Shown piece after piece: positions 41,141 to 50,000 of a stretch of 64,000 nt of DNA. This DNA comes from Salinimicrobium sp035607535 (GTDB lineage Bacteria; Bacteroidota; Bacteroidia; Flavobacteriales; Flavobacteriaceae). Both the position numbers and the translations under genes were made by a program. The notes under the pieces are model-generated. The model worked only from the letters and a program-made list of their open reading frames with translations, was not told the origin of the DNA and ran no database searches. Every line of letters starts with the position of its first letter. Position 1 is the stretch's first letter. The DNA is taken from positions 62,001-126,000 of the forward strand of contig NZ_JAYDZX010000017.1 of the NCBI RefSeq assembly GCF_035607535.1, written 5' to 3'.

Positions 41141-41905
41141 TTAATATTTTCGGGCAGTAAGCCAGCGAAACAGGATCTCGTTGAAAGCCTCGGGATGTTC
41201 CATCATCGCTGCATGTCCACACTTCTCAATCCAGTAAAGATCGGAGTCGGGGAGGAGGCGGTGGAAATCTTCGGCGACTTCCGGCGGAGTGACATTGTCG
41301 TTTCTACCCCAAATGATACAGGTGGGAGTATGCATTTTTGGAAGGTCCTTCGACATATTGTGGCGAATTGCACTTTTCGCAATTGCCAGGGTCTTGATCA
41401 ATTTATTGCGGTCATTCACCGTTTCATAAACGTCATCTACAATTTCTTTGGTGGCTACTTTAGGATCGTAAAAAACATTTTCGGCCTTCTTACGAATATA
41501 GTCGTAATCTCCCCTTTTTGGATAACTTTCTCCCATCGCGCTTTCATAAAGACCGGAGCTTCCGGTGATCACAAGCGCCTTAATACATTCAGGATAAAGC
41601 TTGGTACAAAGAAGAGCAATATGACCACCTAAGGAATTTCCAAGGAGTATGGACTGTGAGAACTTCTTGTGATCAATAAATTCTTTCAGGTATTTGGCAA
41701 AAGTTGCAACACTGGTCTTTAACAGAGACAGTTCATACAAGGGTAATTTAAGCAAGATCACTTTGTAGCCGTTCTTCGGAAAAAAATCGAGGACGCCTTC
41801 AAAATTACTTAGTCCTCCCATTAAACCGTGCAGAATTATTATAGGTGTTCCTTCACCTTCCTCTACATAACTGAATTTCCCTTCTTCCCTTAGATTATTT
41901 TCCAT
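41141..41905 (-). CDS. Alpha/beta hydrolase
   Basis: 254 residues. HGLMGG (26-31) forms the oxyanion region, nucleophile Ser91 is in GNSLGG, acid Asp203 in GRNDNVTP, and His231 in KCGHAAMMEHP. These are full catalytic features of small-molecule esterase/hydrolase members; the substrate is not predictable. It precedes yihA on the minus strand and is divergent from the dcw cluster, with a 286-base gap that holds the MraZ operator. Confidence 0.85.
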   Translation of the reverse strand: MENNLREEGKFSYVEEGEGTPIIILHGLMGGLSNFEGVLDFFPKNGYKVILLKLPLYELSLLKTSVATFAKYLKEFIDHKKFSQSILLGNSLGGHIALLCTKLYPECIKALVITGSSGLYESAMGESYPKRGDYDYIRKKAENVFYDPKVATKEIVDDVYETVNDRNKLIKTLAIAKSAIRHNMSKDLPKMHTPTCIIWGRNDNVTPPEVAEDFHRLLPDSDLYWIEKCGHAAMMEHPEAFNEILFRWLTARKY

Positions 41906-42097
41906 TGATGCCTTTGCTGTTAGCTTCGCAAATATAATGATTTCCCCACAAGTATATCGATTTTACAGAAGCTGCCATAATTTTCGGACGGGGAAATTTC
42001 ACATTTCTGCTGCTCAATCGTTTTCATTTTTGAAAATTTTTTTAACAAAATCAGTTTACAACTAAATCTGCTTCAAGTAGTTGGTTTAACAGGTGCT

Positions 42098-42156
42098 GGT
42101 GGGACGGGAAGTGGAAAATTTATCAACAATGTGGTAAAAAGTGGTAAAATGTGGTT
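42098..42156 (+). promoter_or_regulatory. Candidate MraZ operator: TGG repeats at 10-bp spacing
   Basis: GTGGT occurs at 42131, 42141 and 42151, exactly 10 bases apart. A GTGGA at 42111 lies in the same phase and a TGGGA at 42100 nearby. MraZ is known in other bacteria to bind direct TGGG-type repeats with 10-bp periodicity upstream of its own gene. These boxes overlap the -33 region of the promoter below, a position suited to repression. Confidence 0.7.
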
Positions 42157-42166
42157 TAAATTTCAA

Positions 42167-42174
42167 TATATTTG
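42167..42174 (+). promoter_or_regulatory. mraZ: -7 box of the dcw operon
   Basis: TATATTTG fits TAnnTTTG. Transcription would begin about 10 bases before the GTG start of mraZ. No TTG at -33 is seen; the MraZ boxes occupy that region. Confidence 0.65.
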
Positions 42175-42191
42175 AATCGTAAACTATAGAA

Positions 42192-42665
42192 GTGGTAAAT
42201 CTCATTGGTACATATGAATGCAAGGTAGACGCTAAGGGGCGGTTGATGATCCCGGCGCCTATGAAGAAGCAACTTGTGCCGATCATACAAGATGGTTTTG
42301 TGCTTAAACGTTCTCTTTTTGGGAACTGTTTGGAGCTCTACCCCATGACACGATGGAATGAAGTTATGCAGGAGGTGGGAAAACTGAATCGTTTTGTAAA
42401 AGAGAACATGGACTTTATAAGAAAATTTACAGCTGGTGTTAAAATTGTGGAGGTTGATACTAACGGCCGACTTCTTATTCCGAAGGATCTGATTCGCATT
42501 GCCGGAATAAATAAGGAGGTGGTGATCGCTTCTCCAATTGACATCATCGAGATCTGGGATAAGGACGAGTATGAAAAGGCAATCGACACTCCGCCTGAGG
42601 AATTTGCCGAACTCGCCGAGCGTGTAATGGGAAATAAAAGCAATGACGCCAATGAGCTATCATAA
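42192..42665 (+). CDS. mraZ: Transcriptional regulator MraZ
   Basis: 157 residues with two AbrB/SpoVT-like repeats: GTYECKVDAKGRLMIPAPMK (6-25) and IVEVDTNGRLLIPKDL (about 79-94). It forms rings that bind repeats in the dcw promoter. The start is GTG at 42192 (MVNLIGTYE). Its 3' end overlaps rsmH by 23 bases. Confidence 0.95.
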   Translation: MVNLIGTYECKVDAKGRLMIPAPMKKQLVPIIQDGFVLKRSLFGNCLELYPMTRWNEVMQEVGKLNRFVKENMDFIRKFTAGVKIVEVDTNGRLLIPKDLIRIAGINKEVVIASPIDIIEIWDKDEYEKAIDTPPEEFAELAERVMGNKSNDANELS

Positions 42666-43551
42666 TCCGGTTTTACTGGAAGAAACTGTTGACGGGCTGA
42701 ATATTCAGCCTTCCGGCGTTTATGTGGACGTGACATTTGGTGGTGGCGGGCATTCCCGGGAGATCCTTAACCGGCTCGGGCCAAATGGAAAACTATTTGC
42801 TTTTGATCAGGACAAGGACGCCCTGGAAAATAAGATCGATGACGAGAGATTTACGCTTATCAATGAGAATTTCAGGTTCATTAAGCGCTTCCTTAGGTTC
42901 TACGGATTAAAAAAAGTAGACGGTATTTTAGGAGATTTTGGTGTTTCATCCCACCAGTTTGATGTGGCGGAAAGAGGGTTCTCGACCCGCTTTGAATCGA
43001 AGCTTGATATGAGGATGAACCAAGGCAGCAATCTTAGCGCTTTTGAAGTGGTGAATAATTATGAGGAGAAGCAGTTGCGGGCTGTGCTCTTCAACTATGG
43101 GGAATTGCGAAACGCCCCAAAGATCGCCCGCACGATTGTTTCTGCCCGTAAAGAGGCAGAGATCGCCACCAGTGAAAGATTAAAAGAGGTTTTGAAACCG
43201 TTTTTGCCTGCAGGGCGGGAGCATAAGATACTTGCACAAATATATCAGGCAATAAGGATTGAGGTGAATCAGGAGATCGAGGTGTTGAAGGAATTTTTAT
43301 TGCAAACTGAAGACTTGCTAAAGCCGGGAGGACGGTTAAGTCTTATTTCGTACCACTCGCTTGAGGACCGCCTCGTTAAAAGATACATAAGGAGTGGCAT
43401 GTTTGAGGGGGAGCCCGAAAAAGACTTCTACGGAAATATTTCCGTGCCCTTTCGAAAAGTGGGAAAAATGATCACGCCTTCGCCTGAAGAAATTAAGAGG
43501 AACAATCGCGCCCGAAGTGCAAGATTGCGAATAGCTGAAAGAATAGAGTAG
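42643..43551 (+). CDS. rsmH: 16S rRNA (cytosine1402-N4)-methyltransferase
   Basis: 302 residues. The SAM-binding FGGGGHSREIL is at about 30-40, and FDQDKDALENK, GDFGVSSHQFD and the C-terminal SYHSLEDRLVKR are family phrases. It methylates C1402 in the ribosomal P site. Translationally coupled to mraZ (23-base overlap); ftsL starts 1 base after its stop. Confidence 0.96.
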   Translation: MTPMSYHNPVLLEETVDGLNIQPSGVYVDVTFGGGGHSREILNRLGPNGKLFAFDQDKDALENKIDDERFTLINENFRFIKRFLRFYGLKKVDGILGDFGVSSHQFDVAERGFSTRFESKLDMRMNQGSNLSAFEVVNNYEEKQLRAVLFNYGELRNAPKIARTIVSARKEAEIATSERLKEVLKPFLPAGREHKILAQIYQAIRIEVNQEIEVLKEFLLQTEDLLKPGGRLSLISYHSLEDRLVKRYIRSGMFEGEPEKDFYGNISVPFRKVGKMITPSPEEIKRNNRARSARLRIAERIE

Positions 43552-43552
43552 C

Positions 43553-43870
43553 ATGAAAGAGAGCTTATACGACATCCTGAAGGGGAAATTTTTAATAAGC
43601 AACGACGCCTTTAACAACTGGCGTTTTATCCTTTTCTGCACGGTCCTGGCGATCTTCATGATAGGAAGTTCTCACAGTGCAGAGCAAAAGGTCCATGAAA
43701 TTGCAAGGTTGAATGATGAGGTACTGGAGTTGAGAACAGAATTTCTTGACGGCAGGTCAAACCTCATGAAGCTCAAAATGGAATCGACCATTACGAAGAG
43801 GATGGCAGGTAGAGGGATTAAACCTTCAGATGTGCCGCCAACCAAGATCATAGTTAAAGAAAAAGAGTAA
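43553..43870 (+). CDS. ftsL: FtsL-like division protein
   Basis: 105 residues: a short cytoplasmic N-terminus, one membrane span (about 24-40) and a periplasmic coiled coil (about 42-70: EQKVHEIARLNDEVLELRTE). Position between rsmH and the PBP and overall layout match FtsL, although sequence similarity to E. coli FtsL is low, as is normal for Bacteroidetes. Confidence 0.88.
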   Translation: MKESLYDILKGKFLISNDAFNNWRFILFCTVLAIFMIGSSHSAEQKVHEIARLNDEVLELRTEFLDGRSNLMKLKMESTITKRMAGRGIKPSDVPPTKIIVKEKE

Positions 43871-43876
43871 GGCCAA

Positions 43877-45883
43877 ATGGCAACCACCGAAAAGCACATA
43901 TTGTACCGCATCTATGTTGTGGCAGGCTGCATGTTCTTGTTGGCAGTAGCTGTAGGGGTCAAGTTACTCAATATTCAGATTGTGGAGGGGGAGAATTATC
44001 GGGAGATGGCAGAGGAACGCACCTACCGCAATTTTGTCATTCCGGCTAACCGTGGAAATCTCTATGATACCAATGGCAATTTACTGGCTACTTCCATTCC
44101 CAAGTACGACATCAGGTTTGACGCGGTAACTGTTTCAGATAAGAATTTTCAGGAGAACGTAGGTCCGCTTTCAGAAGAGCTGGCAAAGATGTTCGGGGAA
44201 TCCTCTTCCCGCTGGGCACAGAGGTTACGTTCAGCAAGAGCTAATAAACATCGTTACCTTCTCATTGGGCGCAACCTTGGATATTCCGAATACATCAAGA
44301 TCAAGAATTTCCCGATGTTCAAACTCGGCTCCAACCGCGGCGGAATTATAGTTGAGCAGAGAACGGTTCGCGAGCACCCGCTGGGAACTATGGCCGAGCG
44401 TACCGTTGGTTATGAGCGGCAGGATGACAGTGGTTACTACACCCGCGTGGGACTTGAAGGTGCATTTGGACCTTACCTTAGAGGGAAGGAAGGCAAACGC
44501 CTTAAGCAAAGGATTGCAAAAGGGCAGTGGAAGCCTATAAGCGATAATAATGAGGTGGAGCCAAAGGATGGCTATGATCTCATTTCCACCATTGATGTAA
44601 AGATCCAGGATATTGCACATCACGCCCTGCTCAAGCAGCTTGAAAAATATGAAGCCGATCATGGTTCGGTCGTAGTAATGGAAACCGAAACCGGCGAGAT
44701 CAAAGCCATTTCAAATCTTGGCCGCACCTCAAAAGGTACTTATTACGAAAGGCTGAACTATGCCGTAGGCGAAGCTCATGAACCAGGTTCTACCTTTAAG
44801 CTCATGGCAATGGTCGTCGCTTTGGAGGATAAAGTAATCGATACCAGTACAGTTGTAGATACAGAGAACGGGCAAATGATCATTCACCGCAGGAGAGTGC
44901 GGGATTCCAAGCACGGTGGCTACGGAAAGATATCAGCCGGTAAGGCTTTCGAGGTTTCTTCCAATGTTGGGATCGTAAAACTTATCTATGAAAATTATAA
45001 GGACCAGCCCAAGAAATTCGTGGATGGTCTTAAAGCAATGCATCTTGATGAGAGTCTTGGTTTGGCCATAAAAGGAGAAGGAACTCCTTACATCCCTACG
45101 CCCGGAGATAAGACCTGGAGTGGATTGTCGTTACCCTGGATGGCCTATGGCTACGGAAGTATTCAGATCACTCCGTTGCAAACGCTCACATTTTACAATG
45201 CAATTGCCAATGGCGGGGAAATGGTAAAACCCCGTTTTATCAAAGAGGTGAAGGAGTGGGACAGGACGGTTGAGAAGTTCGAGAAAAAAGTTATAGATCC
45301 ACAAATATGCAGTCCCGAAACGGTTGCAAAGGTGACCGATATGCTCAAGCATGTTGTGGAAAGGGGAACAGGACAAAGTCTTTATGAGCCTAACTTTTCC
45401 ATGGCCGGAAAGACCGGAACGGCCCAAACAGAATACTGGAAAGAGGGCTGGGCACAGAATCCGCAGTACATTTCTTCCTTTGTTGGTTTCTTCCCTGTAG
45501 AAAACCCCAAGTACTCCTGCATCGTTGTGATCCACAAGCCAGACAATAAGGTGGGATATTATGGTGCAGATGTGAGTGGACCTGTTTTTAAGCGAATTGC
45601 CCAAAAGATATACACCGATAATCCTGTGCTCGACGAGTTCGAAACTCTGGAGGCGATAAATCCGGAAATCGAAAAGAACTACGAAAAATATTTTGCCACA
45701 GCCAGAAATGAGCAGGAGGTAGTGCCCGATCTAAGAGGAATGCCTGCCATGGATGCTGTTTCCTTGCTGGAAAATCTGGGTGTGAAGTATGAATTGTCCG
45801 GAAACGGAGAGGTGAGTCAGCAGTCTGTTCAGCCGGGAACAGAAATAGCTGAAAACCTGGTGATAAAATTGAAATTGAGTTGA
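43877..45883 (+). CDS. ftsI: Division transpeptidase (penicillin-binding protein 3, FtsI) with PASTA domain
   Basis: 668 residues. A membrane anchor (about 11-31) is followed by the PBP dimerisation domain (IPANRGNLYDTNGNLLA, about 55-71). The transpeptidase domain carries STFK (305-308), SSN (361-363) and KTG (512-514). Residues about 606-668 are a PASTA domain, which binds peptidoglycan fragments; E. coli FtsI has none, but it is usual in Bacteroidetes. It cross-links septal peptidoglycan. The stop overlaps the murE start (TTGA). Confidence 0.95.
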   Translation: MATTEKHILYRIYVVAGCMFLLAVAVGVKLLNIQIVEGENYREMAEERTYRNFVIPANRGNLYDTNGNLLATSIPKYDIRFDAVTVSDKNFQENVGPLSEELAKMFGESSSRWAQRLRSARANKHRYLLIGRNLGYSEYIKIKNFPMFKLGSNRGGIIVEQRTVREHPLGTMAERTVGYERQDDSGYYTRVGLEGAFGPYLRGKEGKRLKQRIAKGQWKPISDNNEVEPKDGYDLISTIDVKIQDIAHHALLKQLEKYEADHGSVVVMETETGEIKAISNLGRTSKGTYYERLNYAVGEAHEPGSTFKLMAMVVALEDKVIDTSTVVDTENGQMIIHRRRVRDSKHGGYGKISAGKAFEVSSNVGIVKLIYENYKDQPKKFVDGLKAMHLDESLGLAIKGEGTPYIPTPGDKTWSGLSLPWMAYGYGSIQITPLQTLTFYNAIANGGEMVKPRFIKEVKEWDRTVEKFEKKVIDPQICSPETVAKVTDMLKHVVERGTGQSLYEPNFSMAGKTGTAQTEYWKEGWAQNPQYISSFVGFFPVENPKYSCIVVIHKPDNKVGYYGADVSGPVFKRIAQKIYTDNPVLDEFETLEAINPEIEKNYEKYFATARNEQEVVPDLRGMPAMDAVSLLENLGVKYELSGNGEVSQQSVQPGTEIAENLVIKLKLS

Positions 45884-47343
45884 ATTATTTAAAAGACATA
45901 TTATACAGGGTTTCCCTGGAGGCGGTAGTTGGGAATACCAACGTCACTGTTAACGAGATTCACTTTGACTCCCGAAAAGTGGGATTTAATGACGTCTTTG
46001 TTGCTATTCGAGGCACACAAACTGATGGTCATGCCTACATTGATAAGGCTGTTGAACAAGGAGCCTTGGCTGTAGTGTGTGAAGAAATGCCTAAGCACAC
46101 CGTCAACGGAATTACTTATGTAAAGGTTAAGAATTCACAGCAGGCCCTGGCTTTTATGGCCGACAATTTCTACGAAAATCCTTCAGAAAACCTGAAGCTT
46201 GTCGGAGTAACCGGAACTAACGGAAAAACTACCGTGGCCTCCCTGTTGTATCAGCTTTTTACAAAGGCTGGATATAAAGTAGGATTACTTTCTACAGTTC
46301 AGGTTTTGATTGCCGAAAAGAAATTCCCTGCCACACATACCACTCCAGATTCCCTTACCATCAATTCTTACCTGAAGAAGATGAACGAGGCAGGGGTGGA
46401 GTATTGCTTTATGGAAGTTAGTTCCCACGGCATCGCGCAACACCGTACCACGGGATTAAGGTTTGCAGGCGGGATCTTCACCAATCTGTCCCACGAGCAT
46501 CTTGATTATCATAAGAACTTCGCCGAATACAGGGATGTTAAAAAAGCCTTTTTTGACCAGCTTCCTGCTTCAGCTTTTGCTTTGACCAATGGAGATGACA
46601 AGAATGGAAGGGTAATGCTTCAGAATACTAAAGCAAAGAAATACACTTATGCTTTAAAATCTGTAGCCGATTATAACGCCCGTATCCTGGAGAATGGGTT
46701 CGGCGGAATGTTGCTGAAGATCAATGAACAGGAGGTATGGACAAAGCTTATTGGAAACTTTAATGCTTATAATGTCCTGGCGATATATGCAGCATCAGAA
46801 TTACTCGGATTAACAACCCTTGAAAGCCTGAAGTACATTAGCGAACTCAACGCCGTAAGCGGAAGATTTCAGTATCACATTTCCGAAGGAAAGATCACTG
46901 CAATTGTAGATTATGCTCATACTCCCGATGCTTTGCAGAATGTGCTGGAGACCATCAACAGCATCAGGACCAAAAATGAAGAATTGATCACAGTTGTGGG
47001 TTGTGGAGGAGATCGTGACCGCTCAAAAAGGCCAAAAATGGGCCACATTGCATCAGCACTTAGTACCAAAGTTGTTTTCACAAGTGATAATCCCCGTACA
47101 GAAGACCCCGATAAGATCATTGAAGAAGTGGAAGCAGGCGTGGAGCCTCAGAATTTCAAAAAAGTTATGTCTGTTACCAACAGGCTTCAGGCTATAAAAA
47201 CAGCCTGCCAGCTGGCAAACAGGAACGATATCATTTTGATCGCCGGGAAAGGTCATGAGACCTACCAGGAGATCAATGGGGTGAGAAAGGATTTTGACGA
47301 TTTCAAGATCGTAAGCGAAACTTTAAAAGAACTAAAAAAATAA
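45880..47343 (+). CDS. murE: UDP-MurNAc-L-Ala-D-Glu:meso-diaminopimelate ligase
   Basis: 487 residues. ATP loop GVTGTNGKTT (109-118). The DNPR motif in SDNPRTEDP marks specificity for meso-diaminopimelate rather than lysine, so the cell wall is of the mDAP type. The start is TTG at 45880, overlapping the ftsI stop by 4 bases. Confidence 0.96.
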   Translation: MNYLKDILYRVSLEAVVGNTNVTVNEIHFDSRKVGFNDVFVAIRGTQTDGHAYIDKAVEQGALAVVCEEMPKHTVNGITYVKVKNSQQALAFMADNFYENPSENLKLVGVTGTNGKTTVASLLYQLFTKAGYKVGLLSTVQVLIAEKKFPATHTTPDSLTINSYLKKMNEAGVEYCFMEVSSHGIAQHRTTGLRFAGGIFTNLSHEHLDYHKNFAEYRDVKKAFFDQLPASAFALTNGDDKNGRVMLQNTKAKKYTYALKSVADYNARILENGFGGMLLKINEQEVWTKLIGNFNAYNVLAIYAASELLGLTTLESLKYISELNAVSGRFQYHISEGKITAIVDYAHTPDALQNVLETINSIRTKNEELITVVGCGGDRDRSKRPKMGHIASALSTKVVFTSDNPRTEDPDKIIEEVEAGVEPQNFKKVMSVTNRLQAIKTACQLANRNDIILIAGKGHETYQEINGVRKDFDDFKIVSETLKELKK

Positions 47344-47370
47344 TCTCTTCCGGAGAAGAAGCAAAAGCAT

Positions 47371-48612
47371 ATGTTATACCATCTGTTCGAATATCTAGAA
47401 GACGTATACACTTTTCCCGGGGAGAGACTCTACCAGTACATCTCCTTTAGATCGGCTGTGGCGATCATTCTTTCGCTGGGTATTTCGACCATTTATGGAA
47501 AGAAGATCATCAATTTCCTTCAAAAGAAGCAGATTGGAGAGAGCGTGAGGGATCTTGGGCTGGAAGGACAAACTCAAAAAGCCGGAACTCCTACCATGGG
47601 AGGTTTGATCATCATCATTGCAACGTTGATTCCAGTGCTGCTGGTGGCTAAGCTCAACAATATTTATGTGATCCTTTTGATCGTTACCACGATCTGGATG
47701 GGAGCTATCGGATTTCTGGATGATTACATCAAAACCTTTAGGAAAGATAAGGAGGGCCTAAAAGGCATTTTTAAAGTGGTTGGCCAGGTAGGGCTTGGAA
47801 TCATTGTGGGAGCTACCATTTATTTCCATCCGGATATTACCATTAATGAGAATCCGCAGTTGCCGGGTAATACTCAGGCAGTAGAATTGATCTCTTCAGC
47901 AGAGAATCCGGTGACTACTTCGAAGGAGGAAAAGTCGACCAAAACAACAATTCCGTTTGTGAAGAATAACGAGCTGGATTACGCCGATCTAATTTCATGG
48001 ATCAATCCTGATTACGCTCAATATGCCTGGTTGATCTTCATTCCAATCGTGATCTTTATTGTGACAGCAGTTTCTAACGGAGCCAATCTTACCGATGGAA
48101 TTGACGGGCTAGCGGCGGGAACTTCAACCATTATTGTACTAACGCTCGGGATCTTTGCATGGGTTTCGGGTAACATCATATTTTCAGATTATCTCAATGT
48201 CATGTATATCCCCCGAACAGGGGAAATGACTATTTATATTTCGGCTTTTGCGGGAGCTTTGGTGGGATTCCTTTGGTATAACACCTTTCCTGCACAGGTC
48301 TTTATGGGAGACACGGGAAGTCTTACCATCGGGGGAATTATTGCTGTACTTGCTTTGGCCACAAGAAAAGAACTTTTGATCCCTATTTTATGTGGGGTAT
48401 TCCTTATTGAAAATCTATCTGTTGTAATGCAGGTAGGATGGTTCAAATATACCCGAAAAAAATATGGAGAAGGAAGAAGGATCTTCCTGATGTCGCCTTT
48501 ACATCATCATTTTCAAAAGGCGGGATTTCATGAAAGCAAGATCGTAGTGAGGTTCTGGATCATTGGGATCTTCCTCGCCATCGTAACCATTGTAACTCTC
48601 AAGATTCGATAA
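47371..48612 (+). CDS. mraY: Phospho-MurNAc-pentapeptide transferase
   Basis: 413 residues, a polytopic membrane protein of about ten helices. Conserved loops: GTPTMGG (80s), GFLDDYIK, NLTDGIDGLA and the PLHHHFQK loop with three His. It forms lipid I at the inner membrane. An extra hydrophilic stretch of about 50 residues (ENPQLPGN to NELDYADL) in a loop is longer than in E. coli, as is typical of Bacteroidetes. The stop overlaps the murD start (TAATG). Confidence 0.96.
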   Translation: MLYHLFEYLEDVYTFPGERLYQYISFRSAVAIILSLGISTIYGKKIINFLQKKQIGESVRDLGLEGQTQKAGTPTMGGLIIIIATLIPVLLVAKLNNIYVILLIVTTIWMGAIGFLDDYIKTFRKDKEGLKGIFKVVGQVGLGIIVGATIYFHPDITINENPQLPGNTQAVELISSAENPVTTSKEEKSTKTTIPFVKNNELDYADLISWINPDYAQYAWLIFIPIVIFIVTAVSNGANLTDGIDGLAAGTSTIIVLTLGIFAWVSGNIIFSDYLNVMYIPRTGEMTIYISAFAGALVGFLWYNTFPAQVFMGDTGSLTIGGIIAVLALATRKELLIPILCGVFLIENLSVVMQVGWFKYTRKKYGEGRRIFLMSPLHHHFQKAGFHESKIVVRFWIIGIFLAIVTIVTLKIR

Positions 48613-49973
48613 TGTCGCAAGAAACAAAGAACAGAGACCGCAATTTCCTCGTCATCCTTGGTGGGGGTGAGAGCGGCGTGGGTACGGCCATCCTTGGAAA
48701 AAAGGAAGGCTTCCGCACTTTTGTTTCAGATAAAGGCAAGATCAAAGATCACTTTAAAACTCAGCTCAACGACCACGGAATAGACTGGGAAGAAGAACAA
48801 CATTCCGAAGAAAAGATCTTCAAGGCCGACCTGGTAATGAAAAGTCCGGGTATACCTGACGATGCCCCCCTCGTCAGTCGGCTAAGAGGGAAAGGAATTC
48901 CGGTGATCTCAGAGATCGAGTTCGCTTATGGTTATACCAATGCGGTGCTGGTAGGGATAACGGGAAGTAATGGAAAGACCACGACCACTATGCTCACACA
49001 CCACCTGTTGAAAGACGGGGGACTGAATGTAGGAATGGCCGGAAACATTGGACAAAGCTTTGCCAAACAGGTGGCAGAGACCAATGCAGATCATTATGTG
49101 CTGGAAATTAGCAGTTTTCAGCTGGACGGGATAGAAGAATTCCGGCCGCATATTGCAGTACTAACAAATATTACCCCAGATCACCTGGACCGTTACAGGC
49201 ATGACTTTAACCAGTATATCGCCAGCAAGTTCAGGATAATAAAGAACCAGACAGATCAAGACTATTTTATATATGATGCCGATGATCCCGTGATCGCGAA
49301 GTGGCTTAGAGAAAACCCGATACAGTCCCAAAAAATGCCTTTTTCGCTGCGGGAGGAGTTTGAAAAAGGAGCTTTTATAAAAGATGAACAACTTATTATT
49401 CGTACAGATAATTCAGAATTAACCATGCCAACATCAAATTTAACCTTAGAAGGAAAACATAACGCCAAGAATGCGATGGCTGCAGCTACTGTTGCACAAT
49501 TGTTACGCATTAGAAAAGAGACTATTCGACAGAGCATGGAAAGTTTTCAGGGGGTGGAACACCGTCTTGAAAAAGTGCTTAAAATAAACAATGTACAGTA
49601 CATCAATGATTCCAAAGCGACCAATGTGAATGCAACCTACTATGCACTTGAGAGCATGGAAGCTGAAACCGTTTGGATCGTGGGTGGCGTCGATAAAGGA
49701 AATGAATACGCCGAACTGTTGCCTTTGGTGAATGAAAAAGTAAAGGCAATTGTTTGCCTGGGAATAAATAATGAGCCTATCCTGAATGCTTTTGGAAACT
49801 GTGTGGATCTTATTTTCGAGACCCGCTCCATGGAAGAAGCTGTGCAGCAGGCTTACAAAGTCGCAGAGAGAGGAGATACTGTGCTTCTTTCACCTGCATG
49901 TGCAAGTTTTGATCTTTTTCAGAATTATGAGGACAGAGGACGTCAATTCAAAGAGGCCGTAAGGAACCTATAA
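48612..49973 (+). CDS. murD: UDP-MurNAc-L-alanine:D-glutamate ligase
   Basis: 453 residues. ATP loop GITGSNGKTTT (around 115-125), central domain with NITPDHLDRY and EISSFQLDGI, and C-terminal domain with YINDSKATNVNAT. It adds D-Glu in the cytosol. Coupled to mraY by TAATG. The 27-base gap to ftsW holds GGTGTCAAAAAGG, a fragment like the palindrome's left arm. Confidence 0.96.
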   Translation: MSQETKNRDRNFLVILGGGESGVGTAILGKKEGFRTFVSDKGKIKDHFKTQLNDHGIDWEEEQHSEEKIFKADLVMKSPGIPDDAPLVSRLRGKGIPVISEIEFAYGYTNAVLVGITGSNGKTTTTMLTHHLLKDGGLNVGMAGNIGQSFAKQVAETNADHYVLEISSFQLDGIEEFRPHIAVLTNITPDHLDRYRHDFNQYIASKFRIIKNQTDQDYFIYDADDPVIAKWLRENPIQSQKMPFSLREEFEKGAFIKDEQLIIRTDNSELTMPTSNLTLEGKHNAKNAMAAATVAQLLRIRKETIRQSMESFQGVEHRLEKVLKINNVQYINDSKATNVNATYYALESMEAETVWIVGGVDKGNEYAELLPLVNEKVKAIVCLGINNEPILNAFGNCVDLIFETRSMEEAVQQAYKVAERGDTVLLSPACASFDLFQNYEDRGRQFKEAVRNL

Positions 49974-50000
49974 AAATTAAGGTGTCAAAAAGGAGAATAA

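Noticed and set aside
40637..41632. 331-residue plus-strand open frame
   Set aside because: Antisense to both yihA and the alpha/beta hydrolase, which have intact motifs. A side effect of codon bias.
42192..42196. A further MraZ box (GTGGT)
   Set aside because: It is the GTG start codon of mraZ with the next bases; it is out of the 10-bp phase by one base and downstream of the transcript start.
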